Source: Lysobacter sp. yr284
GTDB taxonomy: Bacteria; Pseudomonadota; Gammaproteobacteria; Xanthomonadales; Xanthomonadaceae
Assembly: GCF_900107375.1 (NCBI RefSeq)
Contig: NZ_FNPT01000012.1
Location: 1-64,000, forward strand
Reading direction: 5' to 3'
DNA: 64,000 nucleotides
Shown: piece after piece, positions 52,725 to 61,642 of the stretch
How the letters are laid out: each line of letters opens with the position of its first letter
Position numbering within the stretch: the stretch's first letter is position 1
Program-made: the position numbers and the translations under genes
Notes under the pieces: generated by a model
Told to the model about the DNA's origin: nothing
Database searches by the model: none
The model's input: the letters and a program-made list of their open reading frames with translations, nothing else

Positions 52725-54284
52725 TCAATGCGCCTTGACCCCCGCCGCCACCGGCACCACCTCGCCGCGCGCATGCGCACGCCGCTGCTGCGCGAACAAC
52801 CGCCAACTGCACGCCGCCAGCAGCAACACCCCGAACCCGCCGTACCACCACAGCCAGGCGAAGCCGTGGACCAGCGCCGCATGCGCCACCGCGCCCGCGT
52901 CGCCGCCCAACCCGAGCGCGTGCGCGGCGTCGAGGTCGCCGACCGCGATCCGCGCCGCCAGCGCGCGCAACTGCGCGCCATCGAGCGCCGCGCCGACCGC
53001 GCCGCGCAGGTGGGACGCGATCCCGGCGATCAGGATCACGCCCATCAACGCGATGTTGATCGCCAAGGTGATCAAGCGCGCGCTCATGTCGATGCCCGAG
53101 GCCATGCCGGTGCGCGAGGCCGGCACCGATCCGGTGGTGGTGTTGCTGACCAAGGTGTTGGTCAGCCCCAGCCCGATCCCCGACAGCACCGCGCCCGGCA
53201 ACAGCGTCTTCCAGCTCGCGCCGGCCGGCAGGCTGCCCAGGTACATCGCCATGAACCCGAGCCCGATCATCGCCAGCCCCAGCGGAATCACCCGTCCGGC
53301 GCCGTAGCGCTGCGCCCAGCGCTCGGCCAGCGGCGGCATCGCCAGCGTCGGCACGGTGTAGGCCAGCAGCGCGCCGCCGGCCGCGACCGCGTCGTAGCCC
53401 AGCGCGCTCTGGAAGTAGATCGGCAGGTAGATCATCAGCGGCCAGAAGCTGAAGTTCATCCCGATCGAGCCCATGATCGCGCCGGAGAACGCGCGGATGC
53501 GGAACACGCCGAACTCGAACATCGGATGCGGATGGCGCCGCTCGACGCGCACGAACGCGGCCAGCCCGGCCACCGCCGCGGCGAGTACGCCGAGCAGCAT
53601 CGTGTCGGCATACCCCGTCTCCGGCGCCTGGGTGATGTAGAAGGTCAGCCCGAGCACCGCCAGCGACAAGGTCGCCAGCCCGGCGACGTCGAGCCGGTGG
53701 CTTTGCGCCTCGCGCGATTCCTGCGCGCCGGCCATCACCATCGCCCAGGTCAGCGCCGCCAGCGGCGCGTGCACCAGGAACACCCACGGCCAACTCGACA
53801 GCGCGACGATGCCGCCGCCGATGATCGGCCCGAACCCCAGGCCGAAGCCGAACACGATGCCGAACACCGCGAACGCGCGGCTGCGCTCGCGGCCTTCGCG
53901 GAACTGGTGCGAGAGGATCGCGAACTGGCTGGTCAGCATCGCGCCGCCGGCCAGGCCCTGCAGGAACCGCCCGGCGATCAGCACCGGCATGTTCGCCGCC
54001 AGCCCGCACAGCAGCGAAGTCAGGCCGAACGCGATGGTGCTGATCACGAACACGCGCCGCCGCCCGTAGCGGTCGGCGAAGGTGCCCGCGGCCATCAGCA
54101 CCGTGGTGCAGGCCAGGGTGTAGGCGTTCATCACCCACTGCAGGTCGCGCAGGCTGCCGTGCAATTGTTTTTCCAGGGTCGGCAGGATCACCGGCACGCT
54201 GGAGATCTCCAGGCCGAACATCAGCGCGGCCAGGCTGATCGCGCCGAGGGCGAGCGCGTTTCGTGTCGAGGCGGACAAAGTCAT
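52725..54284 (-). CDS. MFS multidrug transporter, DHA2 type
   Basis: 519 residues, about 14 hydrophobic segments. AGTFADRYGRRRVFV is motif A, QGLAGGAMLTSQFAIL motif B and FGFGLGFGPIIGGGIV motif C of drug/H+ antiporters; the EISSVPVILPTLEK start is typical. Encoded back to back with a LysR-type regulator 309 bases away, which is the usual arrangement for inducible efflux. ATG 54284 fits the family start. Substrates not known. Confidence 0.92.
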   Translation of the reverse strand: MTLSASTRNALALGAISLAALMFGLEISSVPVILPTLEKQLHGSLRDLQWVMNAYTLACTTVLMAAGTFADRYGRRRVFVISTIAFGLTSLLCGLAANMPVLIAGRFLQGLAGGAMLTSQFAILSHQFREGRERSRAFAVFGIVFGFGLGFGPIIGGGIVALSSWPWVFLVHAPLAALTWAMVMAGAQESREAQSHRLDVAGLATLSLAVLGLTFYITQAPETGYADTMLLGVLAAAVAGLAAFVRVERRHPHPMFEFGVFRIRAFSGAIMGSIGMNFSFWPLMIYLPIYFQSALGYDAVAAGGALLAYTVPTLAMPPLAERWAQRYGAGRVIPLGLAMIGLGFMAMYLGSLPAGASWKTLLPGAVLSGIGLGLTNTLVSNTTTGSVPASRTGMASGIDMSARLITLAINIALMGVILIAGIASHLRGAVGAALDGAQLRALAARIAVGDLDAAHALGLGGDAGAVAHAALVHGFAWLWWYGGFGVLLLAACSWRLFAQQRRAHARGEVVPVAAGVKAH

Positions 54285-54543
54285 GGGGACATCCGTTGGC
54301 AAGATTCGGCGAAGCGCGGGCGAGCGGACGCGCCGCGGGCCCGCGGGCTTCGCGTGTGGGGCAGGGCGGGGCGGAAGGGCGCGGCGCGGCCTCAGCCTTG
54401 CGCAAGGCTGCGGCCAGCGTCGTGGCGGTGGCGCGGCGGCGGCGCGCGAACCGGCGGCCGCGATGGCCGGCCGCCGCAGCGCGCGGCGCAGCGTCCCGGC
54501 AGCGAAGCCATTGTGTTCCCCCACCACTCATGAGGGAAATGAT

Positions 54544-54565
54544 TTGATTTTGTAGAATCCATCAA
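54544..54565. promoter_or_regulatory. LysR-type operator candidate
   Basis: TTGAT at 54544-54548 and ATCAA at 54561-54565 form an inverted repeat with 12 bases between, and an inner GATT/AATC pair overlaps it. It lies 29-50 bases upstream of the LysR start, in the A/T-richest part of the divergent gap. Confidence 0.5.
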
Positions 54566-54593
54566 CGGCCATCATCAATCGCGAGGCGCGTGC

Positions 54594-55475
54594 GTGGACT
54601 TCGACCCGACCCTGCTGCGCACCTTCGTCGCCGTCGTCGAAACCGGCGGCTTCACCCGCGCCGGCGAGCGCCTGCACCTGACCCAATCGGCGATCAGCCA
54701 CCAGATCCGCCGCCTGGAAGACCAGGTCGGCCGCGCCTTGCTCCACCGCACCACGCGCCGGCTGACGCTCACCGAAGACGGCGAAGACTTCCTGCGTCAC
54801 GCGCAACAGATCCTGCACTCGCTCGAAGCGCTGTCGCGCCGCTTCCAGCCCTCGCCGATCGCCGGCAGCGTGCGCTTCGGCGTGCCCGAGAACTTCATCG
54901 GCGACCGCCTGCCCGGCCTGCTGCGCCAGTTCGCCTGCGCGTTCCCGAACGTGCGCATGGACGTCAACGTCAGCATGAGCATGGACCTGCGGCAGATGGT
55001 CGACAACGACGAACTCGATATCGCCGTGGTCATCGGCCTGCCCGGCCGCAACGGCGAACAGGTGCTGCGGCGCACGCGCTTCGTCTGGGTCGCCGCCGAC
55101 CACTTCGACGTCGCCCCCGGCCGCTCGCTGCCGTTCGCGTTCTTCCCGTCGCCCTGCGTCAACCGCCACATCGGCGTGTCCGCGCTCGACGGCACCGGCG
55201 TGGACTGGCATGTCGTGTTCACCTCGCCGAGCCAGCAAGGCCTGCTCGCCGCCGTCGCCGCCGGCCTGGGCATCACCGTGATGATCGAAGACGACGTCGA
55301 AGCGGGCATGCGCATCGTCGACGGCCACTACGGCCTGCCGAAACTGCCGCCGGCCGAATTCGTCCTGCTGCGCCGCCCCGGCGCCTGCACCCCCGCGGTG
55401 GCCGCGTTCGGCCGCATGATCGAAGAGCTGCCCGACAGCGCGCCGACGCCGGCGCGTGCCCTGCGCAGCGCCTGA
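54594..55475 (+). CDS. LysR-family transcriptional regulator
   Basis: 293 residues from GTG 54594. The N-terminal winged helix-turn-helix is classic: LLRTFVAVVETGGFTRAGERLHLTQSAISHQIRRLE, then LLHRTTRRLTLTEDG. The effector-binding domain follows (GSVRFGVPENF to the end, including VAAGLGITVMIE). Divergent from the DHA2 transporter, which it probably controls in response to a small molecule, and from which it is likely autoregulated through the 54544-54565 site. Confidence 0.93.
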   Translation: MDFDPTLLRTFVAVVETGGFTRAGERLHLTQSAISHQIRRLEDQVGRALLHRTTRRLTLTEDGEDFLRHAQQILHSLEALSRRFQPSPIAGSVRFGVPENFIGDRLPGLLRQFACAFPNVRMDVNVSMSMDLRQMVDNDELDIAVVIGLPGRNGEQVLRRTRFVWVAADHFDVAPGRSLPFAFFPSPCVNRHIGVSALDGTGVDWHVVFTSPSQQGLLAAVAAGLGITVMIEDDVEAGMRIVDGHYGLPKLPPAEFVLLRRPGACTPAVAAFGRMIEELPDSAPTPARALRSA

Positions 55476-55497
55476 TCCAACGCCCAGGCAACTGCTC

Positions 55498-55577
55498 TTG
55501 TGGGAGGGCCTTCAGGCCCGACGCTCTGATCGCCGCGACCTGAGCGAAAGGCATCGGGCCTGAAGGCCCTCCCACAA
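55498..55577. repeat. 80-base element with perfect 24-base inverted arms
   Basis: Arm 55498-55521 (TTGTGGGAGGGCCTTCAGGC and four more bases) is exactly complementary to 55554-55577, separated by 32 bases that include GATCGCCGCGACC. Lies 22 bases after the LysR stop and could terminate transcription, but its wide family distribution points to a mobile intergenic repeat. Confidence 0.8.
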
Positions 55578-55624
55578 CAGCCGGGGCCGTTCCCCACAAG
55601 AGGTGACGCAGCCGCGCTTACCCC

Positions 55625-55652
55625 TGTAGGAGCGGCGCAAGCCGCGACCGCG
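55625..55652. repeat. TGTAGGAGCGGCGC intergenic repeat, copy 2
   Basis: Identical over 28 bases to 52572-52599 and in the same orientation. The remaining ~210 bases to the peptidase gene hold no recognised gene. Confidence 0.75.
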
Positions 55653-55865
55653 CCACCGCAAACACCGGCGCCGCCATCAATCCCGATGCCCCCCGCGAAA
55701 ATCGCCGCACGATCGCGCCTGCCGCCACCCGCCGCACCCCCGCGGCCGCGGCCCGCGCCGCGCCTGCAGGCGCTTCCGCCGTCCCCGCGAACCCCATCCC
55801 AAGAACCAATAGACCCGTCACGCGACCCTGGCTAGTATCGGCCGACCACCCCTGGGGCCCCACCT

Positions 55866-57560
55866 ATGAAATTGAGCGCCACTCCGCTGGCGGTGCTTTG
55901 CGCCGCGATCCTGTCGATGCCCGCCTACGCCGCCAAGCCGGCCAAGGCGCCGAAAGCGCCGAAGGCCCCGACCTTCGACACCAAGCGCCTGTCCGAGGAA
56001 GTGAAGACGCTGTCCTCCGACGAGTTCCAGGGCCGCGGCCCCGCCACCGAGGGCGAGACCAAGACCATCGATTACCTGGTCGCCCAGTTCAAGGCGGCCG
56101 GCGTCCAGCCCGGCGGCGACCTCAAGGACGGCAAGCGCCTGTGGACCCAGGCCGTACCGCTGCTGCGCTCGCAGATCGCCGGCACCCCGACCCTGTCGTA
56201 CTCGATCAAGAAGAAGGCCCGCCCGCTGACCCAGGGCAACGAGATCGCCGTGCGCGCCGCGCTCGACGGCTCCAAGACCGTCGCCATCAAGAACGCCCTG
56301 CTGGTGTTCGCCGGCTACGGCGTCAGCGCGCCGGAGCGCCAGTGGGACGACTTCAAGGGCGTCGACCTCAAGGGCAAGATCGCGGTCGTGCTGATCAACG
56401 ACCCGGACTTCGAGACCGGCAGCGGCGACTTCGGCGGCAAGGCCATGACCTACTACGGCCGCTGGACCTACAAGTACGAAGAAGCCGCCCGCCGCGGCGC
56501 GCTCGGCCTGCTGATCGTGCACGAGACCGACCCGGCCTCCTACGGCTGGGCCACGGTCAAGAACTCCAACACCAACACCATGTTCGACGTGGTCCGCGAC
56601 AACCCGCGCGCGACCCACCCGACCCTGGAAGGCTGGATCCAGCGCGACACCGCCGTCGCCCTGTTCAAGAGCGCCGGCCTGGACTTCGAAAAACTCAAGC
56701 AACAGGCCCAGACCCGCGAGTTCAAGCCGGTGACGCTGAAGAACATCAGCTTCTCGGCCAACTACGCCGTCGACAGCGAAGTGATCACCTCGCAGAACGT
56801 CGTCGGCCGCGTCGACGGCAGCAAGCGCCCCGACGAAACCGTCATCTACAGCGCCCACTGGGACCACCTCGGCGTCGGCCAGCCGGACGCCAAGGGCGAC
56901 ACCATCTACAACGGCGCCGTCGACAACGCCACCGGCACCGCCGCCCTAATCGAAATGGGCCGCACCTTCGCCAAGGCCAAGAAGCCGCAGCGCTCGGTCG
57001 TGTTCCTGGCGGTGACCGCCGAAGAAAAGGGCCTGCTCGGCTCCGAGTACTACAGCGCCAAGCCGCTGTACCCGCTGGCCAAGACGGTGGCCGTCATCAA
57101 CACCGACGCCCTCGACCCCACCGGCCCCGCGCGCGACTTCACCACCTCCGGCAGCGCCAAGCAGGAACTGCTGGACGAACTGATCGCCACCGCGCAGAAG
57201 TGGAACGTCACCTACGCGCCCGACCCCAAGCCCGAGGCCGGCCACTTCTTCCGCTCCGACCACTTCCCCTTCGCCAAGCGCGGCGTCCCGGCGGTGTCGT
57301 TCGGCTCGGGCGAGGACAAGGTCGACGGCGGCCTCGCCGCAGGCAAGGCGGAGGGCGAGGCCTACGTGAAGGATCGCTACCACCAGCCGGCGGACCAGTG
57401 GGAAGCCAGCTGGAACTTCACCGGGATGGCGCGGGATCTGCAGATTCTCTACACGCTCGGCAGCGACCTCGCGAATTCGACACGGTGGCCGAATTGGGCG
57501 GAGGATTCGGAGTTTCGGGCGGCGCGGGATGAGAGTGCGGGGGAGCGGGCGGCTAAGTAA
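55866..57560 (+). CDS. secreted M28 family aminopeptidase with PA domain
   Basis: 564 residues with a signal peptide (LAVLCAAILSMPAYA) and a Lys/Ala/Pro-rich linker. The PA-type insert is about residues 130-260 (NALLVFAGYGVSAPE, DLKGKIAVVLIND, ARRGALGLLIVHE). The di-zinc M28 site is complete: SAHWDHLG, GAVDNATGTAA, VTAEEKGLLGSEYY, NTDALDP and YHQPAD. Removes N-terminal residues from peptides in the periplasm or medium. Base composition after 57540 falls sharply, at the border of the type VI island. Confidence 0.95.
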   Translation: MKLSATPLAVLCAAILSMPAYAAKPAKAPKAPKAPTFDTKRLSEEVKTLSSDEFQGRGPATEGETKTIDYLVAQFKAAGVQPGGDLKDGKRLWTQAVPLLRSQIAGTPTLSYSIKKKARPLTQGNEIAVRAALDGSKTVAIKNALLVFAGYGVSAPERQWDDFKGVDLKGKIAVVLINDPDFETGSGDFGGKAMTYYGRWTYKYEEAARRGALGLLIVHETDPASYGWATVKNSNTNTMFDVVRDNPRATHPTLEGWIQRDTAVALFKSAGLDFEKLKQQAQTREFKPVTLKNISFSANYAVDSEVITSQNVVGRVDGSKRPDETVIYSAHWDHLGVGQPDAKGDTIYNGAVDNATGTAALIEMGRTFAKAKKPQRSVVFLAVTAEEKGLLGSEYYSAKPLYPLAKTVAVINTDALDPTGPARDFTTSGSAKQELLDELIATAQKWNVTYAPDPKPEAGHFFRSDHFPFAKRGVPAVSFGSGEDKVDGGLAAGKAEGEAYVKDRYHQPADQWEASWNFTGMARDLQILYTLGSDLANSTRWPNWAEDSEFRAARDESAGERAAK

Positions 57561-57844
57561 CGAATCGTTCGCTAGCGTCGGTTGATGAATTTTGAGAACC
57601 GCGGTGGAGCTCGTCTCCCCGCGGTTCTTATTTGAACAAGATGCCGCCTGTGAGTGTTTGGCCCGGAGTTGCAGCGGCCCACAGTCGATCTGCATCAGTG
57701 CGTGTGCTTCGCACGGACACTGTATCGAATTTTTTGGGCGAGGCATTCGCGCAAAGGGCGAGGTCGGCGGTATGGCGAGTCGGTACGTCCAGCCCGGCAA
57801 AACTGATTGGAACGCTTACATCGAATGTCTCAACCGGCGACGTA

Positions 57845-58570
57845 TCAAGTCCGCCGATCAGCTTCTTCAAGAAATATTCCGATCCAGGCATCCATGACGC
57901 CCCAGAAATCTACAACTTCCAGCTCGACCGGGTTTTCATGCCACCAAATCAAACCGGCAGCGGCGCCGTCTCCCTGGCTCCTGGAAAGGTCGAGACACAA
58001 ATAATCGCCCGCTCCATTATGAAAGACCGGCAACACTTGCTCCGGATCGATGGGCATTTGTCGAAGCTCATCTTCCTCAAAGTCCAGCTTTTTCGAAAGA
58101 AGCTCGAAATCTCCAATGGGCAAAGGCCCCATCGAGTTCGCCGGAAAGAAGGTCCAGCCGTTATGAATCCGCTGATAAAAGTACTGAAGATCGCCCGGAA
58201 GAATATTCCAAAGTGGCATGTCGCTCGGGATGATCGATCCTTCCAGTGGTAAATGTCCCCGAAAGAAACTGAGGTCGTCTCCATCGTCAATGGTGTAGGG
58301 ATACAGCAGAAGAACGTCGCCGCCGTCCTCATTGAGAATGGCGGGTTGCTGCAAGTTCACGGTGAGGAAGCTTTCTACATTCGGAAGACGTTTGAGCAAC
58401 GGCCCCCAAAGGTCGAGCAAGGCCTGGCCCCGGCCAGCATCGGCCACTGCATCACGCCACTCATTCGGGACATCGAAAGCGCTATCGATCTCGCTCTCGG
58501 TGATGGCGATGTTCCCAGTGGAGCGAAATCGAACAAGTTCCGACGCATACGCTTCTCTCGATAAATGCAT
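57845..58570 (-). CDS. SMI1/KNR4 (SUKH) family immunity protein
   Basis: 241 residues from ATG 58570. SUKH-type features are a helical start (SREAYASELVRF), the mid-protein DMPLWNILPGDLQYFYQRIHNGW, and the C-terminal VFHNGAGDYLCLDLS...GLIWWHENP, matching the family pattern G-x-G-[DE]-x-[FWY]. SUKH proteins neutralise toxins delivered by type VI or contact-dependent systems. It sits 386 bases past the end of the adjacent immunity gene, with no intact toxin beside it, so it is an orphan or cross-protecting immunity gene. Lower G+C than the upstream chromosomal genes. Confidence 0.78.
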   Translation of the reverse strand: MHLSREAYASELVRFRSTGNIAITESEIDSAFDVPNEWRDAVADAGRGQALLDLWGPLLKRLPNVESFLTVNLQQPAILNEDGGDVLLLYPYTIDDGDDLSFFRGHLPLEGSIIPSDMPLWNILPGDLQYFYQRIHNGWTFFPANSMGPLPIGDFELLSKKLDFEEDELRQMPIDPEQVLPVFHNGAGDYLCLDLSRSQGDGAAAGLIWWHENPVELEVVDFWGVMDAWIGIFLEEADRRT

Positions 58571-58956
58571 TGTGCTTACCTCGACTTGCTGGGCTATCCC
58601 CATCCTCAAAGGGACCTGGTTTCATATCTAGCTAAAGCCTGGGCGCAAAGCCACGCAGAAGATCAAATCCCGCTTTTTCAGTGCATCCCCTTGGTGGCAT
58701 GGGTTCGATCTCTGCGTGTCCGTAATGCCTCGGGTTATTAGCTTGGCCAAGCGTTCCTGCAGCGTCGTCAAGGTCACACTCGTTTGCACTGCGCAAAGGA
58801 AAAAGCGCAAGCGTTGCTTGGGCCCTCCTGCCGCGAATGACAATGCAAGGAGGTGGCTAGGAATATGGCTAGGGACATTTTCTTGTTGCAGACGCCGCTA
58901 CGCGGTTGACAGAAATTGATCAGGCGAACGGTTCTTGCGATTGAGATGCTTTGCCG
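58571..58956. other. intergenic stretch in the low-G+C island
   Basis: 386 bases between two immunity genes. Short frames exist on both strands but none has a domain signature. A displaced toxin fragment is conceivable; I cannot identify one. Confidence 0.35.
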
Positions 58957-59436
58957 CTACAGAACTATATCTTGTGGGCCAACTTCATCGATCATCTCAT
59001 TTACGAACTTGACAGCCAAGCCCAGGCTTGGATCCCATCTGCAATCATAGAGAAGCCCAATGATTCGGTCGTCCGAGGTCAGGGGCTGTTTTACGAGTAT
59101 GGAAGTTGGTGTCACTAATTCAGCAATATTTGCTTTTTCGGAGATGGCGGGAGCGTACTCGTCGGCACTTTCCCCGAACTGCTCTCTCAGATCCGGCAAG
59201 AGTTCGCTGTAGTAATTAAAGATGGCTTCTTCGGCGTCAGCGAGAAGTTCATTCTTTCTTTCGTCAAATCGGATGAATGCAGTCCTTTGGATGGGATCGA
59301 TTTCTTCGCCATCATAGCCGCCAAGCTCCATGGGGACCGTTACATTGCGCCCGCAGAAACGGTATGTGTAGGAGCCGACCCAGCCGCTTTCGTCGCTAAA
59401 TGATACTTCCCCTAAAACAGGATCCCGGGTCATCAT
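58957..59436 (-). CDS. probable immunity protein (DUF6985-like)
   Basis: 159 residues, acidic, no signal peptide. It opens PVLGEVSFSDESGWVGSYTYRF, followed by VPMELGGYDGEEIDPIQRTAFIRF and a helix DAEEAIFNYYSELLP, the pattern of a small alpha/beta family I recall as DUF6985. It is directly after the effector gene on the same strand (14 bases), the usual place for a cognate immunity gene. The family name is from memory; the immunity role is inferred from position. A second ATG lies three bases inside. Confidence 0.65.
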   Translation of the reverse strand: MMTRDPVLGEVSFSDESGWVGSYTYRFCGRNVTVPMELGGYDGEEIDPIQRTAFIRFDERKNELLADAEEAIFNYYSELLPDLREQFGESADEYAPAISEKANIAELVTPTSILVKQPLTSDDRIIGLLYDCRWDPSLGLAVKFVNEMIDEVGPQDIVL

Positions 59437-59450
59437 TGCTCTGCTCCAAT

Positions 59451-60800
59451 TTATGGCTTGACTTTGCCGGCTTTGATTTCGCCAACGCCGCCAAGATGTC
59501 CGAGCTTTCCGTTTACCTTCGACGGCATTAGCTGCATCGTGACGAGATCTGGCTGTTCATGCCAAGTATAACTATTCTGATCGCGCCACTTCGCAACTTC
59601 CTTAGGGCTTACTCCCCATTCCTTCGCGAGAGCCTCATCTGCCGCGCGGAAGTTTTTAGATCGATTGGTTGTCATGTTGGGAATTTCAACTTGCCCTTTG
59701 GCGACGGGCGCAAAGTCAGGTTGTGCATTGCTGTAGTTGATCCCATCGACACCCGAATCTTTCAGGTAAGGGGTCACCTCCGGATCATTTGGCTTCCATT
59801 TCGATTCACCGCGCTTCCCAGACCATTGCCCATTCTTGACGGGAGTTTGGTCAAGTCTTGCTTTGTAAGTAGATCCACCTTGAGGTGAAACGCCTTCCGA
59901 GGCGCCGGGTTTGGGTGTGAGCTTGACACGGACATTCCCGCCGTTCATGCCCAAGGTGCCCGGCCGAACCTCTATTTTCGTGCGGTTAAGTACATCGATG
60001 GCATTTCGACCCGCAGGGGTTCTTGCCCCTCTAGCGCCTAGGCCGAGAAGGCCGAGCCCTGCGATTCCCGCGAAGATGTCGCCGTAGCCGGGGCCAAGCG
60101 ACTCGCCCCATGTATGAAGCTCCCCTAGTGCAAGGTTGAGCCCTCCCGTTACCCCGAGGAACAGGATGGTCGCGCCGGCACCTGCCGCCAGTGCTCCAAG
60201 CAAACCAGCCCCAAGAGACACCCAGCCCAGTATCTCCAGTGCGTTCTCGAACATCTCCTCGTTATCGTTAACCGCCACTACCCTGATCGTAGGGCCGCCT
60301 ACGGTTACGTCGTTGCTTCCATTTTTTATCTTCGCGCCACAGACCAGTTTCATGCTGGTCCTGGCCATGGGTCTTCCATTAATAGTTACCGTTTCGGAGC
60401 CTTCCGCGATGAGTAGCGGGCCCGGTATGGCGAAGTGATTGAATGGCGCTCCGCTACAACCAGAGGAGAAATCCAGGCCTGCCCGTAATGCGAGGCGGTT
60501 ATTGACCGTTACCCGACTCGGTGGGGCTGCAGCGGCAAGGAAGCCTGTGGTCGGACCAGGTAGGTCTGCTACCTTGGAAATGCCTCGTACCAGCGCCCCC
60601 ATTGCCAAGCCTCCGCCGGCGATGCAGCCGCCGACGATTGCGACGATGGCCAGGCCACCGGTGGCGATGCCAGCCGCCACAATCGCAACGCCGATTGCTG
60701 CACCCACGATTGCGCCGGCCACCATTCCCAGTAGACCGAATCCATGTACGGTCTCGTCGCCCAAGCGTGCTGCCCGCAGTCCCGCTTCGGCCCCGGTCAC
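59451..60800 (-). CDS. type VI secretion effector: prePAAR, membrane segments, PAAR, WHH-type nuclease end
   Basis: 449 residues. Residues 10-19 are AARLGDETVH, an exact prePAAR motif (AARxxDxxxH). A long hydrophobic region follows (LLGMVAGAIVGAAIGVAIVA onwards), then a PAAR domain (about 80-175) and a second hydrophobic block (LEILGWVSLGAGLLGALAAGAG). This is the class II prePAAR layout that needs an Eag chaperone, and one is encoded just upstream (ATGA overlap). The C-terminus has SYTWHEQPDLVTMQLMPSKV and GHLGG, like the WHH nucleases of the HNH/Endonuclease VII group, with Glu in place of the second His (residue 415). Likely a DNase toxin injected into competitors. Confidence 0.85.
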   Translation of the reverse strand: MTGAEAGLRAARLGDETVHGFGLLGMVAGAIVGAAIGVAIVAAGIATGGLAIVAIVGGCIAGGGLAMGALVRGISKVADLPGPTTGFLAAAAPPSRVTVNNRLALRAGLDFSSGCSGAPFNHFAIPGPLLIAEGSETVTINGRPMARTSMKLVCGAKIKNGSNDVTVGGPTIRVVAVNDNEEMFENALEILGWVSLGAGLLGALAAGAGATILFLGVTGGLNLALGELHTWGESLGPGYGDIFAGIAGLGLLGLGARGARTPAGRNAIDVLNRTKIEVRPGTLGMNGGNVRVKLTPKPGASEGVSPQGGSTYKARLDQTPVKNGQWSGKRGESKWKPNDPEVTPYLKDSGVDGINYSNAQPDFAPVAKGQVEIPNMTTNRSKNFRAADEALAKEWGVSPKEVAKWRDQNSYTWHEQPDLVTMQLMPSKVNGKLGHLGGVGEIKAGKVKP

Positions 60801-61630
60801 GACGCGGGCCCTCGTACTCCCTGACTCAGTCCTGCCGCGGCCAATTGAACTTCGACACTATTCATTGTTTCCAGCGGCGCTAGCGGTTTGACGAGCGTCG
60901 CACCGCGAAGCCGTTGCTGCAGCGGCAGTGCGACGCCCGCGATATCGGGCGACAGCATGTACTTCCCGCTCTCTTGGCTAAACATGCCCCGACGGTTCTT
61001 GGCGAGAAAGCTGACGGTTAACGGGCGCCCCGTAGATGAGAAAAATACCCAGCCACCGTCCTCGACCTCGAAAGCATCGACCTGCCGGCAGGCATCTGCT
61101 TCATCCTCATAGACGTGGAGGTGACGCTCTGCGGTTGATAGGGCGAACACGAACGGCAGTGAGAGCGCAGCTGAAGGCGGCGCCACGTCAGGCTCGTCAT
61201 TACGGTCCAAGAGTTGAAACGAGGCCATCACCTGTTCCCATGCCGGTTCCAGGTTCTGGAATTCGGACACCACGCCCGACAAGGTCACCGTCAGCATCGC
61301 CCCCTGATGCCGGACATAGACTTGGCGCTGGCGCAACATGACGGTGCCGTTAGCGCGCCATTGATAGTCGACCACGGCGGCTGGCTGGCCTCCAAGGACC
61401 GCCTCGCTTCGGCCCAATGGCTTGAAGCCTGCAAACGCCTTCCTGGCCGCTTCCTGCTGCGCATCGGCATACTCCAGCGGAGATTCGAGCGCTGTCTCGT
61501 AGTCACGGGTGATGATGATGGCCGCCTCTTTGCCTCCATTCTTGCCCGGCAGGCGGAACACGTTCATCGTTTGATCGCGCCATCCGTCTGGAATGACAAC
61601 GGTGCCCTCGTGAAGATGATAGGTCTTCAT
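60797..61630 (-). CDS. DcrB/Eag-like (DUF1795) effector chaperone with extra C-terminal domain
   Basis: 277 residues from ATG 61630, AAGGAG eight bases upstream; an in-frame GTG lies nine bases earlier. The first ~145 residues fit the DUF1795 fold (YHLHEGTVVIPDGWRDQTMNVF, ITRDYETA, GGQPAAVVDYQW, VYVRHQGAMLTVTLSG, EQVMASFQLL). These Eag proteins bind the transmembrane and prePAAR parts of effectors before loading on VgrG. The extra ~130 residues (HLHVYEDEADACRQVDAFEV...GRPLTVSF) are less familiar. Encoded between vgrG and the prePAAR effector and overlapping the latter by four bases, which fits the role. Confidence 0.85.
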   Translation of the reverse strand: MKTYHLHEGTVVIPDGWRDQTMNVFRLPGKNGGKEAAIIITRDYETALESPLEYADAQQEAARKAFAGFKPLGRSEAVLGGQPAAVVDYQWRANGTVMLRQRQVYVRHQGAMLTVTLSGVVSEFQNLEPAWEQVMASFQLLDRNDEPDVAPPSAALSLPFVFALSTAERHLHVYEDEADACRQVDAFEVEDGGWVFFSSTGRPLTVSFLAKNRRGMFSQESGKYMLSPDIAGVALPLQQRLRGATLVKPLAPLETMNSVEVQLAAAGLSQGVRGPAS

Positions 61631-61642
61631 GCGCGACACTCC

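Noticed and set aside
57628-57891. 87-codon minus-strand frame overlapping the end of the SUKH gene
   Set aside because: Overlaps the SUKH gene by 47 bases, has no RBS and no family signature; may be a gene remnant but this cannot be shown.
58628-58843. 71-codon minus-strand frame between immunity genes, considered as a toxin or recombinase remnant
   Set aside because: No recognisable motif and no conserved context.
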